NCBI RefSeq assembly: GCF_004005995.1
Contig: NZ_CP034767.1
Span: 620,001-684,000, forward strand
DNA length: 64,000 nucleotides
Source of the DNA: Devosia sp. 1566
Lineage (GTDB): Bacteria > Pseudomonadota > Alphaproteobacteria > Rhizobiales > Devosiaceae
Direction: 5' to 3'
Made by a program: the position numbers and the translations under genes. The notes beneath the pieces were generated by a model. The model was given only the letters and a program-made list of their open reading frames with translations, was not told the DNA's origin and ran no database searches. Below, piece after piece: positions 41,374 to 51,443 of the stretch. Every line of letters begins with the position of its first letter. The first letter of the stretch is position 1.

Positions 41374-42338
41374 CCCCTTTCCTCATCGCCCCCATCGCGC
41401 TCCTGCTCGAACGCTGGCTCGGCTACCCCGACCTTTTGCTCCGCGCACTCGGTCACCCCGTCATGTGGTTCGGTCGCCTCATCGCCTGGCTCGACAATCG
41501 CGCGGACCGCGACCGGCTTTCCCCCGAGGCGCAGCGCCGGGCAGGGGTGGTGGGCGTAGTCGTGTTGCTGCTTGCAACTCTCGCCATCACCTTGCCGCTG
41601 CAGCTGTTTTTGCGCGCGCTGCCTTTTGGCTGGCTGGCGGAAGCCCTGCTGGCGACGCCATTTCTCGCGCAAAAGGAACTCGGGCGCGCCGTCAACGCCG
41701 TTGCTCTCGCCCTCGACCGCTCACTGGCCGAGGGCCGCGAAGCCGTCAGCCACATCGTGGGTCGTGACCCCGAACAACTCGATGAGGCTGGGGTCGCGCG
41801 GGCAGCGGTAGAAACCCTGGGGGAAAGCACGTCAGACGGCGTCGTCGCGCCCTTGTTCTGGCTGCTCATCGCGGGCCTGCCCGGCATCGCGCTCTACAAG
41901 GCGATCAACACGGCAGATTCGATGATCGGTCACCTTAACGAGCGCCACCGATACTATGGCTGGGCCGCTGCCCGGCTTGACGATCTCGTCAACTGGATCC
42001 CCGCCCGCCTCACCGCCGTACTGATTGTCCTCGCCTGCCGGTTCGTGCCCGGTGCCTCGGCGGCGCAGGCCTGGGCAACGATGCGCCGCGATGCCCGCAA
42101 GCATGCTTCCCCCAATTCCGGCTGGCCCGAAACCGCCTTTGCCGGGGCGCTGGGTTTTGCCCTTGGTGGGCCGCGCGCCTATGGGGGCGAAGTGGTCGAT
42201 CTGCCGCTACTCGGGTCGGGCAAGCGCGACCTCGACGCCAATGACATCAGACACGCGCTGGCGCTTTACCGGGCAACACTTAACGTGCTGCTGGCGGCCT
42301 GCCTTGTCCTGCTCCTCCTGGGATGGCTGGCCGACTAG
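41370..42338 (+). CDS. cbiB: Adenosylcobinamide-phosphate synthase (CbiB/CobD)
   Basis: A 322-aa integral membrane enzyme that attaches the aminopropanol (phosphate) arm to adenosylcobyric acid. Conserved blocks are [15 protein letters not shown] near residue 28, [20 protein letters not shown] near 130, [13 protein letters not shown] near 151 and [10 protein letters not shown] near 180. The start is GTG 41370, overlapping the cobQ stop. The stop is 7 bases from the convergent cobU stop. In aerobic-pathway organisms the same gene is called cobD. Confidence 0.95.
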   Translation: MTPFLIAPIALLLERWLGYPDLLLRALGHPVMWFGRLIAWLDNRADRDRLSPEAQRRAGVVGVVVLLLATLAITLPLQLFLRALPFGWLAEALLATPFLAQKELGRAVNAVALALDRSLAEGREAVSHIVGRDPEQLDEAGVARAAVETLGESTSDGVVAPLFWLLIAGLPGIALYKAINTADSMIGHLNERHRYYGWAAARLDDLVNWIPARLTAVLIVLACRFVPGASAAQAWATMRRDARKHASPNSGWPETAFAGALGFALGGPRAYGGEVVDLPLLGSGKRDLDANDIRHALALYRATLNVLLAACLVLLLLGWLAD

Positions 42339-42345
42339 CCCCAGA

Positions 42346-42876
42346 TCAGTCGTCCGTGGCGCCCTTGAGCGTCATCGGCAATCCGGCAACCACGAAATAC
42401 ACATCCTCGCAGATATCGGCGAGGCGCTGATGGGCGGCTCCCGCAAGATCCCGGAACGTCCGGGCCATCGCATTGTCCGGCACAATGCCCAACCCCACCT
42501 CGTTGCTGACGAGGATGACGCGGGTCTTCTCCATTTTCGCCAGCGCCTCGACGAGTTCTTCAACCGCCCTGGCCACATCGGAATTGGCGACGAGCAGATT
42601 GGTGATCCAGAGGGTTAGGCAATCCACCAGCACCACATCATGGCTGTTGCCAGCGCGCAGCAGCGTCTGGCTGAGCGCCAGCGGTTCCTCAATGGTGGTG
42701 AAGCGCCCACCGCGGCCGCGCTGGTGGGTCGCAACCCGCTCGCGCATCTCGCTGTCCAGCGCCTGCGCTGTGGCGAGATAGGCGGGGCTGCCGCCAGAGC
42801 GAATCGCCAGCCGCTCGGCAAATGCCGTCTTGCCAGAGCGCGCCCCTCCCAGAACCAGCACATGCCGCTGCATCAT
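42346..42876 (-). CDS. cobU: Adenosylcobinamide kinase / adenosylcobinamide-phosphate guanylyltransferase
   Basis: CobU/CobP, a 176-aa bifunctional nucleotide loop enzyme that phosphorylates adenosylcobinamide and adds GMP. P-loop GGARSGKTAFAE is at residues 10-21, followed by the AYLATAQ segment, and the central LVDCLTLWITNLL is near 85. VSNEVGLGIVPDNAMAR is near 124. It is convergent with cbiB and divergent from the kinase-zwf operon. Confidence 0.95.
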   Translation of the reverse strand: MMQRHVLVLGGARSGKTAFAERLAIRSGGSPAYLATAQALDSEMRERVATHQRGRGGRFTTIEEPLALSQTLLRAGNSHDVVLVDCLTLWITNLLVANSDVARAVEELVEALAKMEKTRVILVSNEVGLGIVPDNAMARTFRDLAGAAHQRLADICEDVYFVVAGLPMTLKGATDD

Positions 42877-43084
42877 CGCACCTTTGTGTTTTTAGCCGTG
42901 AGGGCCGGTTCAACGTCGGCCGCACTTTGATCCCTAGTATTAGGCCGATTTGGCTGTGCAAGCGAGCTTGCCCTGGACTGGACGATCCGGCGCTTATTGT
43001 ACTTTCGTCTTAGCGGCTTTCGCACTATGGTCCGCGCCGAAACGAGCCATTACCATTCCCGATCTCGCAACGGAGTTCACCCGC

Positions 43085-44041
43085 GTGCCCCGGTTTTATC
43101 TTGGCGTTGACGGCGGCGGCACCAATTGCCGCATCCGCTTGGCTGACGAAAATCTGCAAACGCTTGCCGAGGTCAAGAACGGGCGCTCCAATCTACAGAT
43201 CGATGGCGCGGATCCCGCTTACAAGGCCATCCTCGACGGCACCCGCGATGTGTTTGCCGCCGCCGGGCTCGACCACGCACTCACGGCCGATACTTACGCG
43301 TGCTTTGGCATGGCGGGTGGGCGCATGGATACAGCCCGTGCCGCTTTTGCCGCGCGGCCCTGGCCCTTTGCCGGGGTGCAGGTCTATGACGATATCGACA
43401 TTGCCCATGCCGGCGCCCTGGCGGGCAATGATGGCGGGGTGATCATTGTCGGCACCGGGTCTGCGGCCCTGGCCGTAGTCGAGGGGCAGCGCTTCCAATG
43501 CGGCGGCTGGGGCTTCCAGATCGGCGACCAGATGTCGGGCGCTATCCTCGGGCGCGAACTGGTGCGCTATGCCGTTGAAGCCAGTGACGGGCTGGTCGAA
43601 GCCTCGCCGCTGACCGAAGCTGTGCTTGCCGCCTTGGGCGGCGACAACCAGGCGGTCATGAGCTGGTCCTTTGCGGTCGATCTCGACGTCAAGATCATCA
43701 GCCGCGACGGATCGGAAGGGTGCGATGATGCCTTGATCGGGCGAGCTCCGGCAGAATTTGGCAAGCTGATCCCGCTGCTGATGGAATACTTTGATGCTGG
43801 CGACCCGGTTGCCCAAAAGATGATGACCGTACAACTGGGCTATGTGGATGCCTATGTTCGCTGGTTCCAGGCCCGCAACGCCAAGGTGATGGCGGTGGTA
43901 GGTGGCTTTGGGCAGCGCATCTTCCCCATCCTGCGTGAACGTTATGGCAATTTCGTCGCGCTGCCGCAGTTTGAACCGCTGCATGGCGCAGTTATCCTCG
44001 CCAAGCAAAACTTCGCTTCTGCCGCCAACAAGGGACTATAG
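43085..44041 (+). CDS. BadF/BadG-type ATPase, N-acetylglucosamine kinase-like
   Basis: A 318-aa ASKHA-fold sugar kinase of the BadF/BadG/BcrA/BcrD group, closest in style to N-acetylglucosamine kinases. The phosphate-1 loop is LGVDGGGTNCRIRLAD at residues 6-21, and the phosphate-2/adenosine regions include IIVGTGSAA (about 121) and GGWGFQIGDQMSG (about 139). GTG 43085 is the first start consistent with the family N-terminus; the region upstream is not family-like. It ends 3 bases before zwf, so it is the first gene of a kinase-zwf-pgl-edd operon. The sugar substrate is inferred from family only. Confidence 0.85.
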   Translation: MPRFYLGVDGGGTNCRIRLADENLQTLAEVKNGRSNLQIDGADPAYKAILDGTRDVFAAAGLDHALTADTYACFGMAGGRMDTARAAFAARPWPFAGVQVYDDIDIAHAGALAGNDGGVIIVGTGSAALAVVEGQRFQCGGWGFQIGDQMSGAILGRELVRYAVEASDGLVEASPLTEAVLAALGGDNQAVMSWSFAVDLDVKIISRDGSEGCDDALIGRAPAEFGKLIPLLMEYFDAGDPVAQKMMTVQLGYVDAYVRWFQARNAKVMAVVGGFGQRIFPILRERYGNFVALPQFEPLHGAVILAKQNFASAANKGL

Positions 44042-44044
44042 CTC

Positions 44045-45526
44045 GTGTCCAGTCGCATTATTCCGGTCCAACCGTTCGACTACGTGGTTTTTGGGGCCAC
44101 TGGTGACCTGACCAAGCGCAAGCTGATCCCGGCCCTTTATCATCGGTTCAAGGATGGGCAGTTCGACGAGCGGTCTCGCATCATCGGCGTTTCACGCTCT
44201 CCCTTGTCCGATGCCGAGTTCCAGACCCTTGCCCGGAATGCGGTCACGGAGTTTGTCGAGCAGGAATATCACGATGAGGCAACGATCGACCGCTTTGTGT
44301 CGATCTTCTCCTACGTCGCCAATGATGTGAGCGACCCGGCGAACTGGGCCGACCTGGACGGCGCGTTGCGGGACGATCCCGAGATCGTGCGCGCCTTCTA
44401 CCTGGCGGTGGCACCCGACCTGTTCGAGCCGATAGCCGAATATTTGTCGAAGAAGGGCTATTACCGGCGCGACGCCCGCGTCGTGATCGAAAAGCCGCTT
44501 GGCCACGATCTCGCATCCTCTATGGAAATCAATGATGGCGTGGCCAAGATCTTCGAAGAAGATCAGGTTTATCGCATCGACCATTATCTGGGCAAAGAAA
44601 CGGTGCAGAACCTGCTGGCGCTGCGCTTTGCCAACACCTTGTTTGAGCCGGTCTGGAACTCGGCCCATATCGACCATGTCCAGCTTACCGTTTCGGAATC
44701 GGTCGGCGCGGGAACGCGCGGCTATTACGACGAGAGTGGCGCCCTGCGCGACATGATTCAGAACCACATGCTGCAACTGCTCTGTCTTGTGGCGATGGAG
44801 CCGCCAGCCTCGGACGACGCCAATGCGCTGCGCGATGAAAAGCTTAAAGTGCTGCGCTCGCTCAAGCCGATTACTGCGGGGGATGTAGCGCGCATGACCG
44901 TGCGCGGGCAATATCGCGCGGTGTCTTCGGAAGGCACTTCGGTCAAGGGCTACCAGGAAGAACTTCCGGGCGAAAAGAAGGGTTCGCGCACCGAAACCTT
45001 TGTGGCGCTCAAGGCCGAAATTGGTAATTGGCGTTGGTCGGGCGTGCCGTTCTATCTGCGCACGGGCAAGCGCATGGCCCAGCGCGTCTCGGAAATCTGC
45101 ATTCAGTTCCGCGCCATCCCGCACTCCATCTTCGATCACGCCGAAGGCGCGCCCAAGGCCAACAAGCTAATAATCCGCCTGCAGCCCGATGAGGGCGTCA
45201 AGCTGATGATGATGATCAAGGATCCCGGGCCGGGCGGCATGCGCCTGCGCGAAGTCCCGCTCAATCTGAGCTTTGCCCAGACCTTCACCGAGCGCACGCC
45301 GGAGGCCTATGAGCGGCTGCTGCTGGACGTGATCCGCGGCAACCAGACCTTGTTCATGCGCCGCGACGAGCTGGAAGCGGCCTGGAAATGGGTCGATCCG
45401 ATCCGCGAGGCCTGGGACAATTCGAGTGAGCCGCCCCAGCCTTACACCGCCGGAACCTGGGGCCCATCGGGTGCCATTGCGCTGATCGAGCGCGACGGCC
45501 GCACCTGGTATGAGGAAGATCACTAA
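44045..45526 (+). CDS. zwf: Glucose-6-phosphate 1-dehydrogenase
   Basis: Oxidises glucose 6-phosphate to 6-phosphogluconolactone with NADP+; 493 aa. The N-terminal Rossmann start is VVFGATGDLTKRKLIPALY (residues 13-31), the conserved EKPLGHDL is near 148 and the active-site IDHYLGKETVQN is near 180. The start is GTG 44045, 3 bases after the kinase gene, and pgl follows within 5 bases. Together they feed the Entner-Doudoroff or oxidative pentose phosphate route. Confidence 0.97.
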   Translation: MSSRIIPVQPFDYVVFGATGDLTKRKLIPALYHRFKDGQFDERSRIIGVSRSPLSDAEFQTLARNAVTEFVEQEYHDEATIDRFVSIFSYVANDVSDPANWADLDGALRDDPEIVRAFYLAVAPDLFEPIAEYLSKKGYYRRDARVVIEKPLGHDLASSMEINDGVAKIFEEDQVYRIDHYLGKETVQNLLALRFANTLFEPVWNSAHIDHVQLTVSESVGAGTRGYYDESGALRDMIQNHMLQLLCLVAMEPPASDDANALRDEKLKVLRSLKPITAGDVARMTVRGQYRAVSSEGTSVKGYQEELPGEKKGSRTETFVALKAEIGNWRWSGVPFYLRTGKRMAQRVSEICIQFRAIPHSIFDHAEGAPKANKLIIRLQPDEGVKLMMMIKDPGPGGMRLREVPLNLSFAQTFTERTPEAYERLLLDVIRGNQTLFMRRDELEAAWKWVDPIREAWDNSSEPPQPYTAGTWGPSGAIALIERDGRTWYEEDH

Positions 45527-45530
45527 GACC

Positions 45531-46223
45531 ATGCTCGACCGCCGCACCTTTGCCGACAAGCCCACCCTCGCCAAGGAATTGGCCGAAGCCGTTGCGGACC
45601 GTATCCGCGCAGCCATCGCCGAGCGGGGCAATGCAGCCATTGCCGTGAGCGGCGGCTCGACGCCCGCGCGCTTTTTCCAGGCCCTGGGCAAGTTCAAGGA
45701 CCTCGACTGGGAAAAGGTCGTGGTCACCCTTGTTGATGAGCGGTGGGTCGATGAAACCAACGATCGCTCCAATGCGCTGCTGGTCAACGAGCGCATGCTG
45801 CAGGGCCCGGCCGCGGTAGCGCGGTTCTTGCCCCTTTATTCCGGTGGCGATGCACCCGACAATGCAGCTGTAGAGCGCACCAACGCTCAACTGGAAGCGC
45901 TGCCGCGCCCCTTTGCCGCCGTGGTCCTCGGCATGGGCAGCGACGGGCATACCGCGTCCTTCTTTCCCGGGGGCGATACCCTGGCCGAGGCGCTGAGCGC
46001 GCCGGGACCAACCATCGCCATCCGGGCGCCTGGTGCGGGTGAGCCCCGCATCACTTTTACCCTTCCGCGTCTTCTGGAAACGGATGGGCTCTACCTCCAT
46101 ATCGAGGGGGAAGAAAAGGCCGCCGTTCTGGACGCGGCGCTGGGCGACGGTCCGGTCGAGGACATGCCCATTCGCGCCGTGCTGCGCTCCGGCCATCCGT
46201 TAACTGTATACTGGTGCCCATAG
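45531..46223 (+). CDS. pgl: 6-phosphogluconolactonase
   Basis: Hydrolyses 6-phosphogluconolactone to 6-phosphogluconate; 230 aa. SGGSTPARFFQAL is near residue 38, VTLVDERWV near 63 and the GMGSDGHTASFFPG motif near 140. ATG 45531 is preferred; an overlapping ATG at 45510 inside the zwf end would add 7 residues. It lies between zwf and edd, the standard order in this group. Confidence 0.96.
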   Translation: MLDRRTFADKPTLAKELAEAVADRIRAAIAERGNAAIAVSGGSTPARFFQALGKFKDLDWEKVVVTLVDERWVDETNDRSNALLVNERMLQGPAAVARFLPLYSGGDAPDNAAVERTNAQLEALPRPFAAVVLGMGSDGHTASFFPGGDTLAEALSAPGPTIAIRAPGAGEPRITFTLPRLLETDGLYLHIEGEEKAAVLDAALGDGPVEDMPIRAVLRSGHPLTVYWCP

Positions 46224-46283
46224 TCCCCGAAGCGCTCCCCAATTGACCGCTTTGGCCACTTGCGGCTCCACCAAGGAGCTCCA

Positions 46284-48098
46284 ATGCCTGTTCAGCAAGC
46301 CATCCAGGATGTCACCGACCGCATAGCGGCGCGCAGCCGCGACAGTCGCGCCCAATATCTACGCCGTCTCGATGCTCAGCGGGAAGCCGGGGTTTATCGC
46401 TCGAGCTTGTCCTGCGGCAATCTCGCCCACGGCTTTGCCGCCTGCTCGCCTGCCGAAAAGGCGGCGCTGGCCGGCACCAAAACGCTCAATCTGGGCATTG
46501 TCACCTCGTATAATGACATGCTCTCGGCGCACCAGCCCTACCAGTTCTACCCCGAAATCATCAAGCAAGCGGCTGCTGCGATCGGTGCCACCGCCCAGGT
46601 GGCGGGCGGCGTCCCCGCGATGTGCGATGGCGTGACGCAAGGCCAGCCCGGCATGGATCTGAGCCTGTTTTCACGCGATGTGATTGCGATGGCGACGGCT
46701 ATTGCGCTGTCGCACAACATGTTCGATGCGGCCGTGTATCTCGGCATTTGCGATAAGATCGTCCCCGGCCTCCTCATCGGAGCGCTCACCTTCGGGCACC
46801 TTCCCGCCGTGTTCATTCCGGCAGGGCCCATGCCCTCGGGCTTGCCCAATGACGAAAAAAGCCGCGTGCGCCAGCTTTACATGGAAGGCAAGGTGGGACG
46901 CGCCGAACTGCTGGAAGCGGAGGCCAAGTCCTACCACTCGCCGGGAACCTGCACCTTTTACGGCACCGCGAACTCCAATCAGATGCTGATGGAAATCATG
47001 GGCCTGCACCTGCCCGGCGCCAGCTTCGTCAACCCCGGCACGCCCTTGCGCGATGCGCTGACCCGGGAAGCTACCGTGCGAGCACTGTCCTTGACTGCCC
47101 AGGGCAACAACTGGACCCCGGTGGGGCACGTGATCGACGAAAAGGCCATCGTCAACGGGCTCGTTGGCCTGCATGCGACGGGCGGCTCCACCAACCATAC
47201 CATGCACCTGATCGCCATTGCGGCCGCCGCGGGGCTGCACGTGACCTGGGACGACATGTCCGATCTCTCCGACGCCACCCCGCTGCTGGCGCGCGTTTAT
47301 CCCAATGGCGTTGCCGACGTGAACCACTTTCATGCGGCAGGTGGCATGGGCTTTCTGATCCAGGAATTGCTGGCATCGGGTCATCTGCATGAAGATGTGA
47401 AGACCGTCTGGGGCGAGGGCCTCTCTAATTACACGGTTGAAGCCAAGTTAATCGAGGACAAGCTCAGCTTTGAGCCGGCTCCCAAGCAATCGCACCTGCC
47501 CAAGGTGCTGACCGGCACGGCCGCACCCTTCCAGCAGACTGGCGGCCTCAAGCTCCTGACCGGCAATCTCGGGCGCTCGGTGATCAAGGTCTCCGCAGTC
47601 AAGCCCGAGCACCGGGTGGTCGAGGCTCCGGCACGGGTGTTCAACGGCCAGGAAGAAATGCAGGCGGCGTTCAAGGCGGGCGAGTTGAACGGCGACATGA
47701 TCGCGGTTGTCCGCTTCTCGGGTCCGCGGGCCATCGGCATGCCCGAACTGCACAAGCTCACTCCTGCCCTCGGCGTGTTGCAGGATCGCGGCTTCAAGGT
47801 CGCGCTGTTGACAGACGGGCGAATGTCGGGCGCTTCGGGCAAGGTGCCGGCGGCCATTCATATGAGCCCGGAGGCGGTCGATGGCGGCCCTATCAGCAAG
47901 CTGCGCGACGGCGACATGATCCGGCTCGATGCCAATGCGGGAACCTTGCAGTTCATGGGCGATGAGGCCGAACTCCATGCCCGCCCGGCCGCCACCGAAG
48001 ACTTGAGCAACCAGCAATGGGGTATGGGCCGCGAACTGTTCGCCGGCATGCGCAGCCTTGTGGGCGTAGCCGACCGGGGTGCCAGCGTATTCAGCTGA
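46284..48098 (+). CDS. edd: Phosphogluconate dehydratase (Entner-Doudoroff)
   Basis: A [4Fe-4S] dehydratase of the IlvD/Edd family, converting 6-phosphogluconate to 2-keto-3-deoxy-6-phosphogluconate; 604 aa. Cluster Cys are in [15 protein letters not shown] (about residue 115), [13 protein letters not shown] (about 155) and [15 protein letters not shown] (about 219). The C-terminal [18 protein letters not shown] motif is intact near 514. AAGGAG lies 6 bases before ATG 46284. No eda aldolase gene is in the window, so the second ED enzyme is encoded elsewhere. Confidence 0.97.
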   Translation: MPVQQAIQDVTDRIAARSRDSRAQYLRRLDAQREAGVYRSSLSCGNLAHGFAACSPAEKAALAGTKTLNLGIVTSYNDMLSAHQPYQFYPEIIKQAAAAIGATAQVAGGVPAMCDGVTQGQPGMDLSLFSRDVIAMATAIALSHNMFDAAVYLGICDKIVPGLLIGALTFGHLPAVFIPAGPMPSGLPNDEKSRVRQLYMEGKVGRAELLEAEAKSYHSPGTCTFYGTANSNQMLMEIMGLHLPGASFVNPGTPLRDALTREATVRALSLTAQGNNWTPVGHVIDEKAIVNGLVGLHATGGSTNHTMHLIAIAAAAGLHVTWDDMSDLSDATPLLARVYPNGVADVNHFHAAGGMGFLIQELLASGHLHEDVKTVWGEGLSNYTVEAKLIEDKLSFEPAPKQSHLPKVLTGTAAPFQQTGGLKLLTGNLGRSVIKVSAVKPEHRVVEAPARVFNGQEEMQAAFKAGELNGDMIAVVRFSGPRAIGMPELHKLTPALGVLQDRGFKVALLTDGRMSGASGKVPAAIHMSPEAVDGGPISKLRDGDMIRLDANAGTLQFMGDEAELHARPAATEDLSNQQWGMGRELFAGMRSLVGVADRGASVFS

Positions 48099-48104
48099 GC
48101 CCCG

Positions 48105-49430
48105 CTAGACCCCGAACGGGTAGGTTTCGGGGACCCCACGGGGCCGCACGGTTGGGAGCGGCGTGACTGCCTTTGTCTCATTGAACCAGACAAAAGCGTC
48201 GAATTGCTCTGGCAGCACGGCATTGAAGTAATGGCTCTGCCGCTCCGTTTCGGGGCGGTAGATCACCCCGATCGCTCGCTCCAGCCGGGGTTCTGCCAAC
48301 GCCGACCGCAGCTGAGCGTCGCTGCGCCAATCGACCAGACCGCGCTCGACCCCGGCGTCGCGGAATATCCGCTCATGTGAATCGGGGCGGGCTGGACGGA
48401 CCGTCTTGATCCGCATCGGCTCGTCCCAATCATCGGCCGCAGCCACCGTTCCGCGATCGGTGCCAAAGCCAATTGCAACTGCACGCTCGCCCCACGCCGA
48501 TTTGGCATGATCGCCGATATTAAGCTGCCCCTGCCAGCCCATTTCCGTCGCCGCCGCCCGGCCCACATGCGAGTTGTGCGCCCAAACAATCGCCTTGGCG
48601 TCGGGACCCCGATGCTCCAGCACTGCCTCGAGCGTCTCGAACATATGCCGGTCGCGCAAATTCCAGGATTCGTTGGAGCCCTGATACATGACGCGGTAAT
48701 ATTGCTCGGCGGCGAGCACCACTCGGGCATTTTGGGTCGCATCGAAGAAATCGGCGCTGTCCTCACCTGCGTAGCTGAATTGGTGACCCATTAGCTCGGT
48801 GAGTTGCTGCACTACCTTTTCTTCGCACGGGTCGATCTCGCCAATGATGACGGAGCGGCCATACCATTCGGGCTCGGCTTGCCAGGGCGTCAGGCAACCA
48901 TACCGCCGTCGTGCCTTTCGGGCTTCCGCCGGATCCACACGGTCGAGATAGCCCAGCACTGCACTGATCGATCCACGCAGGGAATAAACGTCAAGCCCGC
49001 GGAACTCGACGCGCCGGTTGAATGGCAGTGCTGAATTATGGGTATGCAGCCAGCCCACAAAGTTGGCCACATCCTCGTTGCGCCACATCCAGGTGGGAAA
49101 GCGGGCAAAGGCGGTTTCATCATAGCCAGGGCCTGGCCGCTGGCGGACATGGTGATCAATCCGGTTCGCGTCGGGCCAGTCCGCCTCCACCGCGACGATG
49201 GAAAAGCCATGGTTGACGATCAGGTGGCGGGTGATGGCCGCGCGCGCAGCGTAAAATTCCGAGCTGCCATGGCTCGCTTCACCCAGGAGGACGACTTTGG
49301 CGTCGCCGAACGCATCGAAGCAGCGCCCGAACTCGATCACTTCGGCTGGATCGGGTAGGATCTGGATGGCCTGTTGTATCTGGCGGACGATCCCGGCGGC
49401 TGCTTCCGGCCTCTCATCAACAACGCTCAT
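48105..49430 (-). CDS. Erythromycin esterase family protein
   Basis: A 441-aa protein of the erythromycin-esterase (EreA/B, succinoglycan biosynthesis-like) family of cytoplasmic hydrolases. The catalytic-site segments LLGEASHGSSEFY near residue 50 and VEADWPDANRID near 81 are present, plus AIVWAHNSHVG near 288, which supplies the His used as general base in EreC-type enzymes. Family members in environmental bacteria need not act on macrolides, so resistance is not claimed. GGAGGT 4 bases before ATG 49430 lies in a perfect palindrome (49435-49450). It is convergent with edd at 6 bases. Confidence 0.9.
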   Translation of the reverse strand: MSVVDERPEAAAGIVRQIQQAIQILPDPAEVIEFGRCFDAFGDAKVVLLGEASHGSSEFYAARAAITRHLIVNHGFSIVAVEADWPDANRIDHHVRQRPGPGYDETAFARFPTWMWRNEDVANFVGWLHTHNSALPFNRRVEFRGLDVYSLRGSISAVLGYLDRVDPAEARKARRRYGCLTPWQAEPEWYGRSVIIGEIDPCEEKVVQQLTELMGHQFSYAGEDSADFFDATQNARVVLAAEQYYRVMYQGSNESWNLRDRHMFETLEAVLEHRGPDAKAIVWAHNSHVGRAAATEMGWQGQLNIGDHAKSAWGERAVAIGFGTDRGTVAAADDWDEPMRIKTVRPARPDSHERIFRDAGVERGLVDWRSDAQLRSALAEPRLERAIGVIYRPETERQSHYFNAVLPEQFDAFVWFNETKAVTPLPTVRPRGVPETYPFGV

Positions 49431-49490
49431 CTCGACCTCCTGCAGGAGGTTAACGTCTGGGCCCGGGTGATCGCTGCAGCCTTAACCTGG

Positions 49491-51311
49491 TTAGCGGGTG
49501 CGGCCGAACAGGCGCTCGATGTCGCGCTGCTTGAGCTCCACATAGGTTGGGCGGCCATGGATGCACTGGCCGGAATGGGGCGTACGTTCCATGTCGCGCA
49601 GCAGCGCGTTCATTTCCTCCACCCGCAACCGCCGGCCTGAGCGAACCGAGCCGTGACACGCCATGCGCGCGATGATCGCTTCCATCCGATCAGCCAAGGC
49701 CGAGCTGGTTTCCCACTCCGCCAAGCCATCGGCAATGTCCTGTACCAGTCCTGCGACGTCCGTTTGGCCTAACAAGGCAGGGGTCTCCCGCACCGCCACC
49801 GCTCGCGGGCCGAAGCGCTCAAGATAGAGCCCGAACCGCTCCAGTTCGGGGGCCGCTTCCTCGAGCCGGGTGCAATCCTCCTCGGGCAGTTCCACCACCA
49901 CCGGGATCAGGTGGGCCTGGCTTTGTATCGGGCCCGCCACCATTTGCTGCTTAAAACGTTCGTAGACAAGCCGCTCATGAGCGGCATGCTGATCTACCAG
50001 CAGCAGGCCATCGCCGTTCTGGGCGATGATGAAATTGTCAAACATCTGTGCCCGGGCGGTACCCAGCGGATAATCGCCTTGATCCCTGGCCTCTGGCACG
50101 GTTTCCACCCTGGCGCTGGGCTCGGCAAGGCCGGCGAGGCTCCGGGGCAGCGACCTCGGGGTGTCCACAAGCTGCCTGCTACTTAAGGATGGTGCGGCTG
50201 CATAGGGCGGGGCGGAATAGCCAAGCCCCGGGGTTTCTGCCAACTCAGGGGCCGATGCGAGGATTGGGTTTGAAAAGGCACCAAGCACGTCATCGGCAAC
50301 ACTGGACGAAGCCTTCCAGCCCGCTGCCGTCAGCGCTTCACCCACCGCGCGGATCACCGCACTGCGCACCGCTCCCGCATCGCGGAACCGTAACTCAGCC
50401 TTGGCGGGATGAACATTGACATCCACTTCGCCCGGATCGATCGCCAGATACAGCGCCACCACCGGAAAGCGGTCGCGGAAGGTGTAATCCGCATAGGCGG
50501 CCCGGATGGCGCCGATCAGCACCTTGTCGCGTACCGAGCGGCCATTGACGAAATAGAACTGGGACAGCGAATTGGCGCGGGTAAAGGTCGGCAAACCGGC
50601 CAGCCCCGCAACCACGACGCCATGGCGTTGCGTGGCAAGGGCCACGGCGTTGCGGGCGAAATCATCACCCATGATCTGAGCGAGCCGACCTTCGAGCGCA
50701 CCCGACCCATGCACCGCGGGCCAATTGGCGGGTGAACGATCTGTTCCACCCAGCACGAAATGCACGCCGGGATTGGCCATCGCGAGCCGCTTGACCACTT
50801 CGGTGATCGCCCCGGCTTCTGCCCGGTCCGACTTGAGGAATTTGAGCCGCGCCGGCACATTGCGGAAGAGGTCCTTGACCTCAACCACGGTGCCGCGGTT
50901 GAGCGGGTGCGGGATCGGACCGTGTCGCACGCCATCCCTGACGGACAGACGCAACCCGCTTTGCGCTCCCGCCGGACGCGAGGCGATAGAAAGTTCGGCG
51001 ACCGAGCCGATCGAAGCCAAGGCTTCCCCACGAAACCCCAGCGTGCGGATCTCGTCGAGATCGTCAGCCGAAAGCTTGGAAGTAGCGTGCCGTTCCACCG
51101 ACAGCACGAGATCGTCGCCGTCCATGCCGCAGCCGTCATCCTCGATGCGGATCAGGCTTTTGCCGCCGCCGGCTGTGGTGATTGTGATGCGGCTCGCTCC
51201 GGCATCGATAGCGTTCTCCACCAGCTCCTTGACCACGCTCGCGGGCCGTTCCACCACTTCGCCCGCCGCGATGCGGTTGACGAGATTTTCGGGCAGTTGC
51301 CGGATCGGCAT
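49491..51311 (-). CDS. mutL: DNA mismatch repair protein MutL
   Basis: A GHKL ATPase of mismatch repair, 606 aa. N-terminal ATPase motifs are PASVVKELVENAIDAGA (residues 22-38), EDDGCGM (about 57) and TLGFRGEALASIGSV (about 91). The C-terminal endonuclease signature DQHAAHERLVYE (about 440) shows this is a nicking MutL, as expected in bacteria without Dam/MutH. A long Pro/Ser linker lies between domains (about 330-415). ATG 51311 with AGGAG upstream is the start. No mutS is present in the window. Confidence 0.97.
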   Translation of the reverse strand: MPIRQLPENLVNRIAAGEVVERPASVVKELVENAIDAGASRITITTAGGGKSLIRIEDDGCGMDGDDLVLSVERHATSKLSADDLDEIRTLGFRGEALASIGSVAELSIASRPAGAQSGLRLSVRDGVRHGPIPHPLNRGTVVEVKDLFRNVPARLKFLKSDRAEAGAITEVVKRLAMANPGVHFVLGGTDRSPANWPAVHGSGALEGRLAQIMGDDFARNAVALATQRHGVVVAGLAGLPTFTRANSLSQFYFVNGRSVRDKVLIGAIRAAYADYTFRDRFPVVALYLAIDPGEVDVNVHPAKAELRFRDAGAVRSAVIRAVGEALTAAGWKASSSVADDVLGAFSNPILASAPELAETPGLGYSAPPYAAAPSLSSRQLVDTPRSLPRSLAGLAEPSARVETVPEARDQGDYPLGTARAQMFDNFIIAQNGDGLLLVDQHAAHERLVYERFKQQMVAGPIQSQAHLIPVVVELPEEDCTRLEEAAPELERFGLYLERFGPRAVAVRETPALLGQTDVAGLVQDIADGLAEWETSSALADRMEAIIARMACHGSVRSGRRLRVEEMNALLRDMERTPHSGQCIHGRPTYVELKQRDIERLFGRTR

Positions 51312-51443
51312 GGGCGATTCTCCTTGCGGCCAGCATAAGCCAAGCCGGCTGTTATGCCGACCCTGCTTTTGTGCTGCGCGGCGACATTAGCGAACCATGA
51401 CGACCCGCACCGCATTGTATCGGGGCAGCAAGGAGCGCGCACC

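Noticed and set aside
48105..49430. Macrolide resistance gene
   Set aside because: The fold family includes macrolide esterases, but environmental members are broad and no mobile element or resistance context is present, so resistance is not claimed.
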